A stretch of 64,000 bases of DNA from Nonomuraea dietziae (GCF_014195505.1 NZ_JACIBV010000001.1:8494001-8558000); one strand, 5' to 3'; counted from the stretch's first letter, positions 23,695 through 32,491 are shown. Numbers and translations: made by a program. Notes: a model not told the origin generated them from the letters alone.

Positions 23695-25355
23695 ACGTCG
23701 CCACGCTGGTCGGGCGGGTGCTGGCAGAGCTCGGCGTCGAGACGGTCTTCGGCGTGGTGGGCAGCGGCAACTTCCACGTCACCAACGCCCTCGTGGCGAA
23801 CGGCGCGCGCTACGTCGCCGCCCGCCACGAGGGCGGCGCCGCCACCATGGCCGACGCCTACGCCCGCATGAGCGGCAAGGTCGGCGTCGTGTCCGTGCAC
23901 CAGGGCCCCGGGCTGACCAACGCGATGACCGGCCTGGCCGAGGCCGCCAAGAGCCGCACGCCGCTGATCGTGCTGGCGGGGGAGGCGACGCAGGCGCGCT
24001 CCAACTTCCACATCGACCAGGACGCGATGGCGCGGGCCGTGGGCGCGGTCGCGCTCAGGGTCGGCTCGGCCGCGACCGCCGTCGAGGACGCCGTCGGGGC
24101 CTTCCGCGCCGCCCGCGCCGGCGCGACCGTGCTGCTCAACCTGCCTCTCGACGTGCAGAACGAGGTCGCGGGCGAGGGCGAGGTGTGGAGCGAGGCGTGG
24201 CGGCTGGTCGTCGAGAGCGCCCGCCTCGCCTCGTCCGTCCCCGTGGAGGGGCCCGCGCCCGGCGCCGACGCCGTACGGCTGGCGCGGCTGCTCGAAGGCG
24301 CGCGGCGGCCGGTGTTCGTGGCCGGACGCGGTGCCAGGCACGCGGGCGACGAGCTCCGCGCCCTCGCCGACAGGGCAGGAGCGCTGCTGGCCACCTCGGC
24401 GGTCGCCAAGGGCCTGTTCAGAGGCAGCCCATGGGACCTCGACGTCAGCGGAGGCTTCTCCTCCCCGCTGGCCGCCGAGCTGATCGCCGGCGCGGACGTG
24501 CTGGTCGGCTGGGGCTGCGCGCTCAACATGTGGACGACCAGACACGGCAGGCTGATCGGTCGGCACACCAGGCTCGTCCAGGTGGATCTCGACCCCGCTG
24601 CCATCGGCGCGCACCGGCCGGTCGAGCTGGGCGTCGTCGGAGACACCGCGTGGGTGGCGCGAGCGGTCGAGGCCGCCCTCGAAGGCCCGCCCGCCCAGGG
24701 GTACCGCACGCCCGAGCTGGCCGGGCGCATCGCGGCGCAGGTGCGATGGCGCGACGTGCCGTACGAGGAGGAGACGGGGGAGGGCAGGATCGACCCCAGG
24801 ACGCTCACCATCGCCCTGGACGACCTGCTGCCGCCCGCCCGCGTCGTCGCCACCGACTCGGGCAACTTCATGGGCTATCCGGCGATGTTCCTGGACGTGC
24901 CCGACGAGCGCGGCTTCTGCTTCACGCAGGCCTTCCAGTCGGTCGGGCTCGGCCTGGCCAGCGCGATCGGCGCGGCCGTGGCGCTGCCCGACAGGCTGCC
25001 CGTCGCGGCGCTCGGCGACGGCGGCGCGCTGATGGGGATCGCCGAGCTGGAGACCGTGGTGCGGCTCGGCCTGCCGATGGTGATCGTCGTCTACGACGAC
25101 GAGGCCTACGGGGCGGAGGTGCACCACTTCGGGCCCTCGGGGCACCCGATGGACACCGTCACCTTCCCTCCCGCGGATCTGGCGCGGATCGCCCGCGGGT
25201 ACGGCTGCGCCGCGGTGACGGTGACGCAGCGGGCCGACCTGGACGCGGTGGCCTCGTGGCTGGCGGGGCCGAGGGACAGGCCGCTGCTGGTGCACGCCAA
25301 GGTGGGAGGCGGGCGCGGCTCCTGGTGGCTGGAGGAGGCCTTCAGGGGTCACTGA
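23691..25355 (+). CDS. thiamine-diphosphate-dependent enzyme, acetolactate synthase-like
   Basis: 554 residues with the three-domain layout of the family: a PYR domain (RHEGGAATMADAYARM, catalytic Glu, about residues 43-58), a central TPP_enzyme_M domain (about 190-320) and a C-terminal PP domain. The Mg/TPP motif is GDGGALMGIAELET...VVYDDEAYGAEVHHFG, where the usual Asn pair reads Asp-Asp. It may be a decarboxylase or carboligase of a 2-oxo acid rather than true acetolactate synthase, since no small subunit gene is near. The substrate is probably linked to the coupled cyclase. Confidence 0.85.
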   Translation: MNVATLVGRVLAELGVETVFGVVGSGNFHVTNALVANGARYVAARHEGGAATMADAYARMSGKVGVVSVHQGPGLTNAMTGLAEAAKSRTPLIVLAGEATQARSNFHIDQDAMARAVGAVALRVGSAATAVEDAVGAFRAARAGATVLLNLPLDVQNEVAGEGEVWSEAWRLVVESARLASSVPVEGPAPGADAVRLARLLEGARRPVFVAGRGARHAGDELRALADRAGALLATSAVAKGLFRGSPWDLDVSGGFSSPLAAELIAGADVLVGWGCALNMWTTRHGRLIGRHTRLVQVDLDPAAIGAHRPVELGVVGDTAWVARAVEAALEGPPAQGYRTPELAGRIAAQVRWRDVPYEEETGEGRIDPRTLTIALDDLLPPARVVATDSGNFMGYPAMFLDVPDERGFCFTQAFQSVGLGLASAIGAAVALPDRLPVAALGDGGALMGIAELETVVRLGLPMVIVVYDDEAYGAEVHHFGPSGHPMDTVTFPPADLARIARGYGCAAVTVTQRADLDAVASWLAGPRDRPLLVHAKVGGGRGSWWLEEAFRGH

Positions 25356-25782
25356 CGTGGCGCGAGCCGCCTACACCTTTGCGATAGCCGCGTGCCTCCT
25401 CCGCGGAGGCCAGCACCCGCTCCAGCGGCGCGCCCGTGGCGGCGGTGACGGCGGCCGCGACCGCGCCCTCGACGAACGGCACGTCGGCGAGCACCACCTG
25501 CCCTGGCTCCTCCAGCAGGCGGGCGGTCAGCACGGAGCTGCCCAGGTCGGGGATGAGGATCACGCCCGCGCCCTGGTCCACCTCCGCGATCGCCCGCTCG
25601 ACGAGGTCGACGCTGGTGCCGAGGGCGCCGTCCTCGGTGCCGCCCGCCGCCGCCACCCTGGCGCCGGCCCCGGCGATCCCGAGCGCGAGGCGGGCCGCCT
25701 CACCAGCGAGGGCGGCGCTGTGCGACACCAGCACGACCCCCACCACCCCGCTTCCTCCTGCCCCGCCGGGCGTCGTGGTCAT
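25342..25782 (-). CDS. dhaM: PTS-dependent dihydroxyacetone kinase, phosphodonor subunit DhaM
   Basis: 146 residues consisting of one EIIA-Man-type domain. The phospho-accepting His lies in VLVSHSAALAGEAARL near residue 20. The HPr- and EI-like domains of the Escherichia coli protein are absent, so it must receive phosphate from general PTS HPr. It passes phosphate to the ADP bound by DhaL. The ATG overlaps the dhaL stop by four bases, and the 3' end overlaps the convergent TPP-enzyme gene by 14 bases. Confidence 0.9.
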   Translation of the reverse strand: MTTTPGGAGGSGVVGVVLVSHSAALAGEAARLALGIAGAGARVAAAGGTEDGALGTSVDLVERAIAEVDQGAGVILIPDLGSSVLTARLLEEPGQVVLADVPFVEGAVAAAVTAATGAPLERVLASAEEARGYRKGVGGSRHVSDP

Positions 25783-26393
25783 GGGTGCAGGGCCGACAGG
25801 ATGAGCGCGGCGGAGGCGGCGCCCGGGTCCTCGTGCCCGACACTGCGCGGGCCGAGATAGCTTGCCCTGCCCTTGCGGGCCTGCAGCGGGATCGTCGCCT
25901 TGGCGCCCTCGGCCGCGGCGGCCGCCGCCCTGCCGAACGCCTCGCCTGGCTTGAGTCCCTCGCGGGCGGCCGACGACAGCGTGCGCGCCGCGGGGGCGAG
26001 CGCGTCGACCATCGTCTTGTCCCCCTCGGCGGCCTTGCCCAGGCGCGTCACCGACTCCAGCCCGGTGGCGAAAGCGGCGGCCAGGTCGTCGAGCGACACC
26101 TCTGGGGCGTCGCCGAGGGACTTGCCGAGCTGGCGGAACAGCGAGCCGTACAGCGGGCCCGAAGCGCCGCCGACCCTGCGGATCAGCGTGTTGCCCACGA
26201 GCGTGAGCAGCTGTCCGGGGGTGTCGGGCGGGGTGTCGGAGAGCGCCTGCCGCACCGAGGTGAAGCCGCGGTCGAGGTTGGTGCCGTGGTCGGCGTCGCC
26301 GATCGCGGCGTCGAGCCTGGTCAGCAGGTCGCGGTTGATCGACAGCACGCGGATGATCTCCTGGATCCACGCGGTGAAGAACGTGACGTCCAT
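25779..26393 (-). CDS. dhaL: dihydroxyacetone kinase ADP-binding subunit DhaL
   Basis: 204 residues, an all-helical barrel. The nucleotide/Mg2+ motif is AIGDADHGTNLDRGF (about 30-44), with the conserved GGASGPLYGSLF and GDKTMVDAL loops. DhaL holds ADP as a permanent cofactor that is rephosphorylated by DhaM and then phosphorylates dihydroxyacetone on DhaK. It starts directly after the dhaK stop. Confidence 0.94.
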   Translation of the reverse strand: MDVTFFTAWIQEIIRVLSINRDLLTRLDAAIGDADHGTNLDRGFTSVRQALSDTPPDTPGQLLTLVGNTLIRRVGGASGPLYGSLFRQLGKSLGDAPEVSLDDLAAAFATGLESVTRLGKAAEGDKTMVDALAPAARTLSSAAREGLKPGEAFGRAAAAAAEGAKATIPLQARKGRASYLGPRSVGHEDPGAASAALILSALHP

Positions 26394-27386
26394 TCACCGC
26401 CCCCAGCGCAGCGAGGGGGTCTGCACGGGCGCGTCCCAGAGCTCGGTGAGCTCGTCGTCGAGCTGGCACACGGTGACGGAGAAGCCCTGCATGTCCAGGC
26501 TCGTCACATAGTTGCCGACCAGCGACCTGGCCACGCGCGCTCCCTTCCCCCTGATGTAGGCCTCGACCTCGGCGAAGGCGATGTACAGCTCGATGAGCGG
26601 GGTGCCGCCCATGCCGTTCACCATGACCAGCAGATCACCGGCCAGCGGCAGGTCCCCGTGGACGGCGTCCATGGCGACGGCCGCCAGGTCGCGGGCGGAG
26701 GCGAGGGGCGCGCGGGTGCGGCCTGGCTCGCCGTGGATGCCGATGCCCAGCTCGACCTCCGTCTCGGGAAGGTCGAACGTGGGCTTGCCCGCGGCGGGCA
26801 CGGCGCAGGAGGTCAGCGCGATGCCGAACGAACGGCTGCGCGCCACCACCGCCCCCGCCACCCTGGTCGCCTCCGCCAGCGGCGCGCCCGCCTCCGCCAC
26901 CGCTCCGGCGATCTTCTCCACGAACAGCGTCGCGCCGGTGCCCCTGCGCCCCGCCGTGTAGAGGGAGTCCTGGACGGCCACGTCGTCGTCGACCAGCACG
27001 CTCGCCACCGCCATGCCCTGTTGGGCGCACAGCTCGGCGGCCAGCTCGAAGTTCATGACGTCGCCGGTGTAGTTCTTGATGACGTGGAGCACGCCCGCTC
27101 CTCCGTCGACCCGTTCGGTCGCCGCCACGACCTGGTCGGGCACGGGGGAGGTGAAGATCTCTCCAGGGCAGGCGGCGTCGAGCATGCCGTACCCCACGAA
27201 ACCCGCGTGCAGCGGCTCGTGACCGGAGCCGCCCCCCGACACCAGTGCCACCTTGCCCACGCGGGGCGCGTCGGCGCGCCAGACCACTCGCGCCTCCACG
27301 TCCACCCGCAGGGCGGGATGGGCCGCGGCCAGACCTGTCAGCGCATCGGCGACCACGGACTCGGCGTCGTTGATGAGCTTCTTCAT
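26394..27386 (-). CDS. dhaK: dihydroxyacetone kinase substrate-binding subunit DhaK
   Basis: 330 residues. The start MKKLINDAESVV at 27386 is chosen because GCAGGAG lies seven bases ahead and the family begins with MKKLIND. The sequence VSGGGSGHEPLHAGFVG and the catalytic His in GIGIHGEPG, which binds dihydroxyacetone as a hemiaminal, are clear. It is the first gene of a leftward dhaKLM operon that makes dihydroxyacetone phosphate for glycolysis. No regulator gene is adjacent. Confidence 0.94.
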   Translation of the reverse strand: MKKLINDAESVVADALTGLAAAHPALRVDVEARVVWRADAPRVGKVALVSGGGSGHEPLHAGFVGYGMLDAACPGEIFTSPVPDQVVAATERVDGGAGVLHVIKNYTGDVMNFELAAELCAQQGMAVASVLVDDDVAVQDSLYTAGRRGTGATLFVEKIAGAVAEAGAPLAEATRVAGAVVARSRSFGIALTSCAVPAAGKPTFDLPETEVELGIGIHGEPGRTRAPLASARDLAAVAMDAVHGDLPLAGDLLVMVNGMGGTPLIELYIAFAEVEAYIRGKGARVARSLVGNYVTSLDMQGFSVTVCQLDDELTELWDAPVQTPSLRWGR

Positions 27387-27392
27387 GCGCAT

Positions 27393-27698
27393 GCTCCTGC
27401 CCGTTTTCCCATCGGAACAAGCGATCTGGGCTTCCAGGCCCGCGATCGACGCCGACCCCTTCCCTGTCTACGCCCTCATGCGCGCGCAAGCGCCCCGAAT
27501 ACCGCAATCCTGACCTGGACATCTCGGCATTGTCCAGACATGCGGATGTCCGCCCGCTGCGGTGGACGGCCGGCAGGCTCGCCGACGCCGGCGCGGGGCC
27601 GGTGGAGATCTCCGGCGGCCTTCCGTGGTCAGGGCCGAGCCCGAGGGCGAGGAGTTCCTCCTGTTCTGAGCGCTCGACGAGTGCGTTACCTTCTGCAC
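27393..27698. other. gene-free stretch with possible coding debris
   Basis: No complete gene fits these 306 bases. A plus-strand phrase DPFPVYALMRAQAP (about 27455-27496) looks like the N-terminus of a cytochrome P450 but stops at once. From about 27500 another plus frame runs on with GC-rich third positions (LRWTAGRLADAGAGPVEIS) without a recognisable family. It may be a decayed gene; the promoter of dhaK and that of the acyltransferase must also lie here. Confidence 0.3.
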
Positions 27699-28439
27699 AT
27701 GGCTGAGATCGTGTACCCGCCGGTGATCGCCACCGCACGGACCCTCTTCCGGATCATGGACTACCGCTTCCATATGGAAGGGACCGAGCACATTCCGCGC
27801 TCAGGCGGAGCCGTGCTGGTCAGCAATCACATCAGCTATCTCGACTTCATCTTCGCCGGTCTGGGCGCGCTGCCGTCCAAGCGGCTGGTGCGCTTCATGG
27901 CGAAGGAGGAGGTCTTCAAGCACCGGATCTCCGGTCCGCTCATGCGCGGCATGCACCACATCCCCGTCGACCGCGGCGCCGGCGCAGGCTCCTACGCCAC
28001 CGCCCTGCGCATGCTGAAGGCGGGCGAGGTCATCGGCGTGTTCGCCGAGGCGACGATCAGCAGGTCGTTCACGGTCAAGGACATCAAGAACGGCGCCATC
28101 CGCATGGCGCAGGCCACCAAGGTGCCGCTGATCCCCATGGCGCTGTGGGGCAGCCAGCGGCTGTGGACCAAGGGCAGGCCCAAGCAGCTCACCCAGCGGC
28201 ACGTGCCGATCACGATCCTGGTGGGCGAGCCGCTCTACCCCAAGCGCGGCGACGACATGGGCGAGCTGACCAGCGAGCTGCACACCAGGGTGTCCGGCCT
28301 GCTCGACAGGGCGCAGCGCACCTATCCCGAGATCCCGCAGGGCGTGTGGTGGCAGCCGGCCCATCTCGGCGGCACCGCCCCCACGCCTGAGGAGGCCGCC
28401 GCCATGGACGCCGCCGAGGCCGAGCGCCGTAAGGACTAG
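27699..28439 (+). CDS. plsC: 1-acylglycerol-3-phosphate acyltransferase family protein
   Basis: 246 residues of the PlsC/LPLAT family. The catalytic motif NHISYLD (HX4D) lies near residue 44-50. The second block is FAEATISRSFTVKDIKNGAIRMA and the third VPLIPMALWG. It would add an acyl chain to lysophosphatidate or a related acceptor at the inner membrane face. The C-terminus carries a hydrophilic extension (WWQPAHLGGTAPTPEEAA) seen in actinomycete homologues. The DUF5685 gene starts six bases downstream. Confidence 0.9.
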   Translation: MAEIVYPPVIATARTLFRIMDYRFHMEGTEHIPRSGGAVLVSNHISYLDFIFAGLGALPSKRLVRFMAKEEVFKHRISGPLMRGMHHIPVDRGAGAGSYATALRMLKAGEVIGVFAEATISRSFTVKDIKNGAIRMAQATKVPLIPMALWGSQRLWTKGRPKQLTQRHVPITILVGEPLYPKRGDDMGELTSELHTRVSGLLDRAQRTYPEIPQGVWWQPAHLGGTAPTPEEAAAMDAAEAERRKD

Positions 28440-28445
28440 AGCGCG

Positions 28446-29547
28446 GTGTTCGGAATCGTCAGGCCGTGCCGTCACGCGCTGTGCGGCGGGCTGTTCGGCG
28501 AGTGGATGGCCCATCTGTGCGGCCTGTGCCTGGCGCTGCGCGACGAGCACGGCCACCTGTCCAGGCTCGTCACCAACTACGACGGTCTGCTGGTCTCGGT
28601 CCTGACCGAGGCGCAGACCCCCTCCGCCGCGCCCCGCAGGCGCGCGGCCCGCGTGCGCGCTGCGCGGTTTCAGGGGCGCCGACGTCGTCCAGGACCAGGG
28701 CGCACGGCTGGCCGCGTCGGTCTCGCTGGTCCTGGCAGCGGGCAAGGCGCGAGACCACGTCGCGGACGGCGACGGCCTCTACCGCCGGCGCCTGGTCGCG
28801 GCGGCGGCCGAGCGCGTGGCCACGCGATGGTCGAGCGCCGGCGGCCGTACGGCGCAGGAGCTCGGCTTCGACCCCGCCCCGCTCACCCGCGCGGTGGAGG
28901 AGCAGGCCAGGCTGGAACGCCTGCCCGGCTTAGGCCTGCTGGAGCTGACCGCGCCCACCGAGGAGGCGGTCGCCGCCGCGTTCGGGTACACCGCGACGCT
29001 TGCGTGCAAGCCTCACAACCGGCCGGCGCTGGAGGAGGCGGGCCGCTTCTTCGGCCGCCTGGCCCACCTGCTCGACGCGGTGGAGGATCTGCCCCGCGAC
29101 CGGGCGGCGGGCGCCTACAACCCTCTCACGGCCACCGGGACCGACCTGGCGACCGCCAGGCGCCGCTGCGACGACGCGCTGCTCGGGCTGCGCATGGCCG
29201 TGGACGAACTGGACCTGGAGCGGCGCGCCCTGACCAGGGCGCTGCTGGTGCGAGAGCTCGGCCATGCCGTCAGCCGGGCCTTCGCGCAGAGCGAGCAGGA
29301 AAGCCCCGAGCGCACCACGAAGCGGCCCGCCGATCCCGGAGGGCTCCTGTCGCTGGCGTGCACGTCGCTGAGCTGCTGCACCTGCGGCATCTACCGCCCG
29401 GAATGGGACGAGGAGCACGACAAGAGCTGCTGCTCGCGCTTCGACTGCAGCGGCTGCGACGCCTGCGGCAACTGCAGCAACTGCGGTGAGTGCTGCTCGT
29501 GCTGCGGTGACGGCTGCTGCTGCGAGGGCTGCGGGTGCGACTGCTAG
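28446..29547 (+). pseudogene. DUF5685 family protein, frameshifted, with Cys-rich C-terminus
   Basis: The first frame (GTG at 28446) gives FGIVRPCRHALCGGLFGEWM and continues for about 65 residues in family fashion, ending near LTEAQTPSAAP. The family-like sequence then resumes one frame later as CALRGFRGADVVQ...GKARDHVADGDGLYRRRL and continues to the stop at 29547. A one-base insertion near 28640-28655, in a run of CG repeats, would explain it. It could be a sequencing error, a true mutation or, less likely, a programmed shift. The last 60 residues or so hold about 21 Cys (e.g. CSGCDACGNCSNCGECCSCC), suggesting metal binding. Function unknown. Confidence 0.7.
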
Positions 29548-29554
29548 CCGCGCC

Positions 29555-30364
29555 TCAGATGGCCTCCTGGTAGGTGCCGGCCGAGCGGACGCTGGCCAGC
29601 ATCCCCGCCGCCTGCTGCGGCGAGGGACGGCGCGCGGGGTCGTGGTGCAGCAGCCCCTCGATGATCGGCCGCAGCATCCCCGCCCTGCGCGGCCTGGGGA
29701 AGCCGCCCTGGCGGTACAGGTCGAGCACGCTCGCCGCGTCCTTGCCGGGGTAGGGCGGGCGCCCCTCGACCGCGCTGTAGAGCGTCGCGCCGAAGGACCA
29801 CATGTCGCCCTCCTTGGTCGCGATGCCGCCCGACAGGCGTTCGGGCGCCATGAAGGCGGGGGTGCCGCGCAGCCCGCCCGAGCGGGTGGAGGTCAGGTCG
29901 GCCTCGGCGGTGGCGATGCCGAAGTCGGTCAGCACCACCCTGTCGCCGGTCAGCATCACGTTGGCGGGCTTGACGTCGCGGTGCAGCACGCCCGACTTGT
30001 GGGCGTGGCGCAGGGCGCCGAGGAGGTGGCGGCCGAGGCCGGCGACCGAGGTGTCGGGCAGGGTGCCGACCTGGGAGAGCAGGTCGTGCAGGGACAGGCC
30101 CTCCAGGAACTCCATGACGATCCAGAGCCGCCCCTGCTCCTCGACGAGGTCGTGGACGGTGACGATGCTGGGATGGGTCAGCCGTGCCGCCAGCCTGGCC
30201 TCGCGCAGCACGCGCCTGCGCACCGCCTCGGCCTCGCCGACCAGCGTCAGCTCCTTCAACGCCACCTCACGGTGGAGAAGCTGGTCGAACGCGCGCCAGA
30301 CCACGCCCATCCCGCCCCGGCCGGCCTGCTCGCCCAGCCGGTACCGTCCGCCGATCTCCCGCAT
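29555..30364 (-). CDS. soluble serine/threonine protein kinase
   Basis: 269 residues, essentially one Hanks-type kinase domain. The P-loop is GEQAGRGGMGVVW, the catalytic Lys is in VALKEL, the catalytic loop is HRDVKPANV and the Mg motif is DFG. The activation segment is STRSGGLRGTPAFMAPE. It lacks the juxtamembrane region, membrane helix and PASTA or other sensor of PknB-type kinases, so it acts in the cytoplasm. It is transcribed leftward, convergent with the DUF5685 gene. The substrate is unknown. Confidence 0.93.
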   Translation of the reverse strand: MREIGGRYRLGEQAGRGGMGVVWRAFDQLLHREVALKELTLVGEAEAVRRRVLREARLAARLTHPSIVTVHDLVEEQGRLWIVMEFLEGLSLHDLLSQVGTLPDTSVAGLGRHLLGALRHAHKSGVLHRDVKPANVMLTGDRVVLTDFGIATAEADLTSTRSGGLRGTPAFMAPERLSGGIATKEGDMWSFGATLYSAVEGRPPYPGKDAASVLDLYRQGGFPRPRRAGMLRPIIEGLLHHDPARRPSPQQAAGMLASVRSAGTYQEAI

Positions 30365-30461
30365 GTCATCCCCTCGTCGCTAGGGGTAATCATGTCAAAT
30401 GATCGCGAAGGATATGCCGCCTCGGCTGATCTAGATATGGGCGTGTTTATGGGGATGCAGG

Positions 30462-31223
30462 TCAGAGCGGTAGAAAGACCGAGTCGGAGTCCCAGATCAC
30501 TTTTCCCGACGGGTCGAGCAGGACGGCGTTGCCGTCGTCGCGCAGGATGAGCTCGCTTCCCTGGCCGCCTGCCGTACCGGATCTGAAGGAGACCAGGTGG
30601 CGTCTGCGGTCACGGGCGCTGCGGTAGACCACCAGCGCGCCCTCGGGCTGGAGCAGGCAGACGCTGCCGGGCCGAGGGGTGGTCATCCTGGCCCTGCGCC
30701 TGGGGACGCCCTGCTCGGAGATGGTCAGCACGCCCTTGTCGGTGATCTCCATGGTGTGCACGCCGTTGGGGGAGCGGATCGGGAAGCCGTGCTCGATGGA
30801 CTCGAAGCTTCTGATCCTGTTGTAGGAGGCCTGCCTGATCTCCGTGCCGGTGCACGGCGACCAGACGGGCCTGCCGTCGGGGCCGTAGACGACCAGGTTG
30901 CCGTCGTCGTGCAGGACCAGGCTGGAACCTTCGGGGTGGCGGAAGGCCGGCTCGGGCCAGACCACGCCCTGGGCGTTGGCCACCCTGAGTGAGCGCTTGC
31001 GGTCCATGGTGAGCTTGCCGCCCTGCACCCAGTGGTCGGTGGCCCACAGCGGCGTGCCGTTCTTGTCGCTGGGCAGCGTGCCCTGGTCGTACAGGACGAG
31101 GTTGCCGTCCTTCTGGTACTCCAGCTTGAACTCGCGCCAGCCCTGCGCGCTCTTGCGCGACAGGAGCCTGTCGCCCGGGTTCATCGACTCGCCTGACTTC
31201 AGTAAGCGGGTTCGCTCGGCCAT
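30462..31223 (-). CDS. tandem bulb-type (mannose-binding) lectin protein
   Basis: 253 residues without signal peptide or membrane helix. Two B-lectin domains are visible. The first (about 8-120) has sugar-site motifs of the QxDxNxVxY type in QKDGNLVLYD and HDDGNLVVYG. The second (about 140-250) is more degenerate and keeps RDDGNAVLLD near the end. It starts five bases after the MFS gene and so belongs to that operon. The layout and size recall lectin-like bacteriocins with two such domains, but a cell-surface or intracellular lectin is equally possible. Confidence 0.82.
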   Translation of the reverse strand: MAERTRLLKSGESMNPGDRLLSRKSAQGWREFKLEYQKDGNLVLYDQGTLPSDKNGTPLWATDHWVQGGKLTMDRKRSLRVANAQGVVWPEPAFRHPEGSSLVLHDDGNLVVYGPDGRPVWSPCTGTEIRQASYNRIRSFESIEHGFPIRSPNGVHTMEITDKGVLTISEQGVPRRRARMTTPRPGSVCLLQPEGALVVYRSARDRRRHLVSFRSGTAGGQGSELILRDDGNAVLLDPSGKVIWDSDSVFLPL

Positions 31224-31228
31224 GTCAC

Positions 31229-32428
31229 TCAGACAGCCACAGGTACGGCCTTGCGGGCAAGGGCCCTGGAGACAAGGGGCATGACCGCCAGGCACATCAC
31301 CACGGCGCCGACGAAGACGACCTGCAGCCCCGCCAGGCCGCCGACGACGCCGCCGAGCGCCGCGCCGACCGGCTGGCCGCCCATCCCGATCAGGCGGTAG
31401 GCGGCGTTGACGCGGCCGAGCAGTTCCCCGGGGATGATGCGCTGGCGCAGCGAGACGATCAGCACGTTGGTCGCCGCGCCGGAGACGCCGAGCAGGGCCG
31501 CCGTCACGTAGACGGCGGGGACCACGGGGACCAGGACGGGCACCAGGAGCGTCAGGCTGTTGAGCGTGCAGACCGTGAGAAGCGTCCTGTTCTCGCCGAA
31601 CAGGTCCGCGAGCCGGTTGGCGAGCAGGGAGCCGGTGACGGCGCCTGCCGCCAGGACCGCCATGACGACGCCGTACTGTCCCGAGGTCATGCCGATCGCG
31701 GACTCCTCGCCGACCGCCCACAGCACGAACACCGCGAAGTAGGCGGCGTTGCACAGGTTCAGCACGCCGGCTCCGATGGCCAGGTCGCGGACCGTCCGGT
31801 GGCGCATCAGGTACCGCAAGCCGGTGGCGATGTCGGCGCGCAGGGGCGCGGTGGAGACCTTCGCAGGGGTGAAGGCGCCGCGCATGCCCAGCAGGAGCAG
31901 CCCGGCGGCGGTGTAGAGCAGGGCGGGCGCGCCGAAGACGGCCATCGGCGCGACGCCCACCAGGAGCGCGGCGGCAGGGCCCCCGACGAAGTTGTTGCCG
32001 ACCGTCTGCGCGGCGACGATGCGGCCGTTGGCCCTGCCGAGGGACTCCTTGCCGACGGTCATCGGCACGATGCTCTGCGCCGAGGTGTCGTTGAACACCT
32101 CGCACGCCCCCGCCACCAGCAGGATCGCCACCAGCAGCGGCATGCTCAGCGCGTCCATGGCCACGGCGGCGGCCGTGGCGGCCAGGGCCGCGGCCCGGAC
32201 GAAGGAGGTGAGCACCATGATCCGCCGGCGGTCCGACCGGTCGGCGATCGCCCCCGCGTGCAGCGCCAGCAGCAGCCACGGCAGCGTGGTGGCGACGCCC
32301 ACCAGCGAGACGAGCGCGGGGTCGCGGGTCAGCGTGATGGCCAGCAGCGGAGCCCCTGCCAGCAGCATGCCGTCGGCGAGATTGGCGGAGGTGGCGGCGG
32401 CGAGCAGGTATCGGAAGGAGCGGCCCAC
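31229..32428 (-). CDS. MFS transporter, macrolide-efflux-like
   Basis: 399 residues with 12 predicted membrane helices. The loop 2-3 motif AGAIADRSDRRRIM and the central GSLLANRLADLFGENRT repeat place it in the MFS efflux group close to MefA/MdfA-type exporters. It is divergent from the helix-turn-helix gene at 32492 and shares a 63-base promoter region with a three-copy repeat. The lectin gene follows on the same transcript. The exported compound is unknown. Confidence 0.87.
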   Translation of the reverse strand: MGRSFRYLLAAATSANLADGMLLAGAPLLAITLTRDPALVSLVGVATTLPWLLLALHAGAIADRSDRRRIMVLTSFVRAAALAATAAAVAMDALSMPLLVAILLVAGACEVFNDTSAQSIVPMTVGKESLGRANGRIVAAQTVGNNFVGGPAAALLVGVAPMAVFGAPALLYTAAGLLLLGMRGAFTPAKVSTAPLRADIATGLRYLMRHRTVRDLAIGAGVLNLCNAAYFAVFVLWAVGEESAIGMTSGQYGVVMAVLAAGAVTGSLLANRLADLFGENRTLLTVCTLNSLTLLVPVLVPVVPAVYVTAALLGVSGAATNVLIVSLRQRIIPGELLGRVNAAYRLIGMGGQPVGAALGGVVGGLAGLQVVFVGAVVMCLAVMPLVSRALARKAVPVAV

Positions 32429-32438
32429 GGACTATCCT

Positions 32439-32476
32439 CTTTGCATAGGAAGTTGTGCATAGATTTCTTTGCAAAG
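32439..32476. promoter_or_regulatory. three phased 10-base operator repeats
   Basis: CTTTGCATAG (32439-32448), TTGTGCATAG (32453-32462) and CTTTGCAAAG (32467-32476) are direct copies spaced exactly 14 bases apart; the last is also a perfect palindrome. They lie in the shared region between the MFS gene and the divergent regulator, so they are the likely binding sites of that regulator. Confidence 0.65.
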
Positions 32477-32491
32477 ATAAGGCTGCACACA

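Noticed and set aside
27455..27512. Functional cytochrome P450 gene start
   Set aside because: The similarity is about 14 residues long and ends at a stop codon, with no heme-binding motif downstream.
25785..27698. Very long plus-strand frame running through the dhaKLM operon into the acyltransferase
   Set aside because: It is antisense shadow of dhaL and dhaK. Only the part from 27699 has family similarity.
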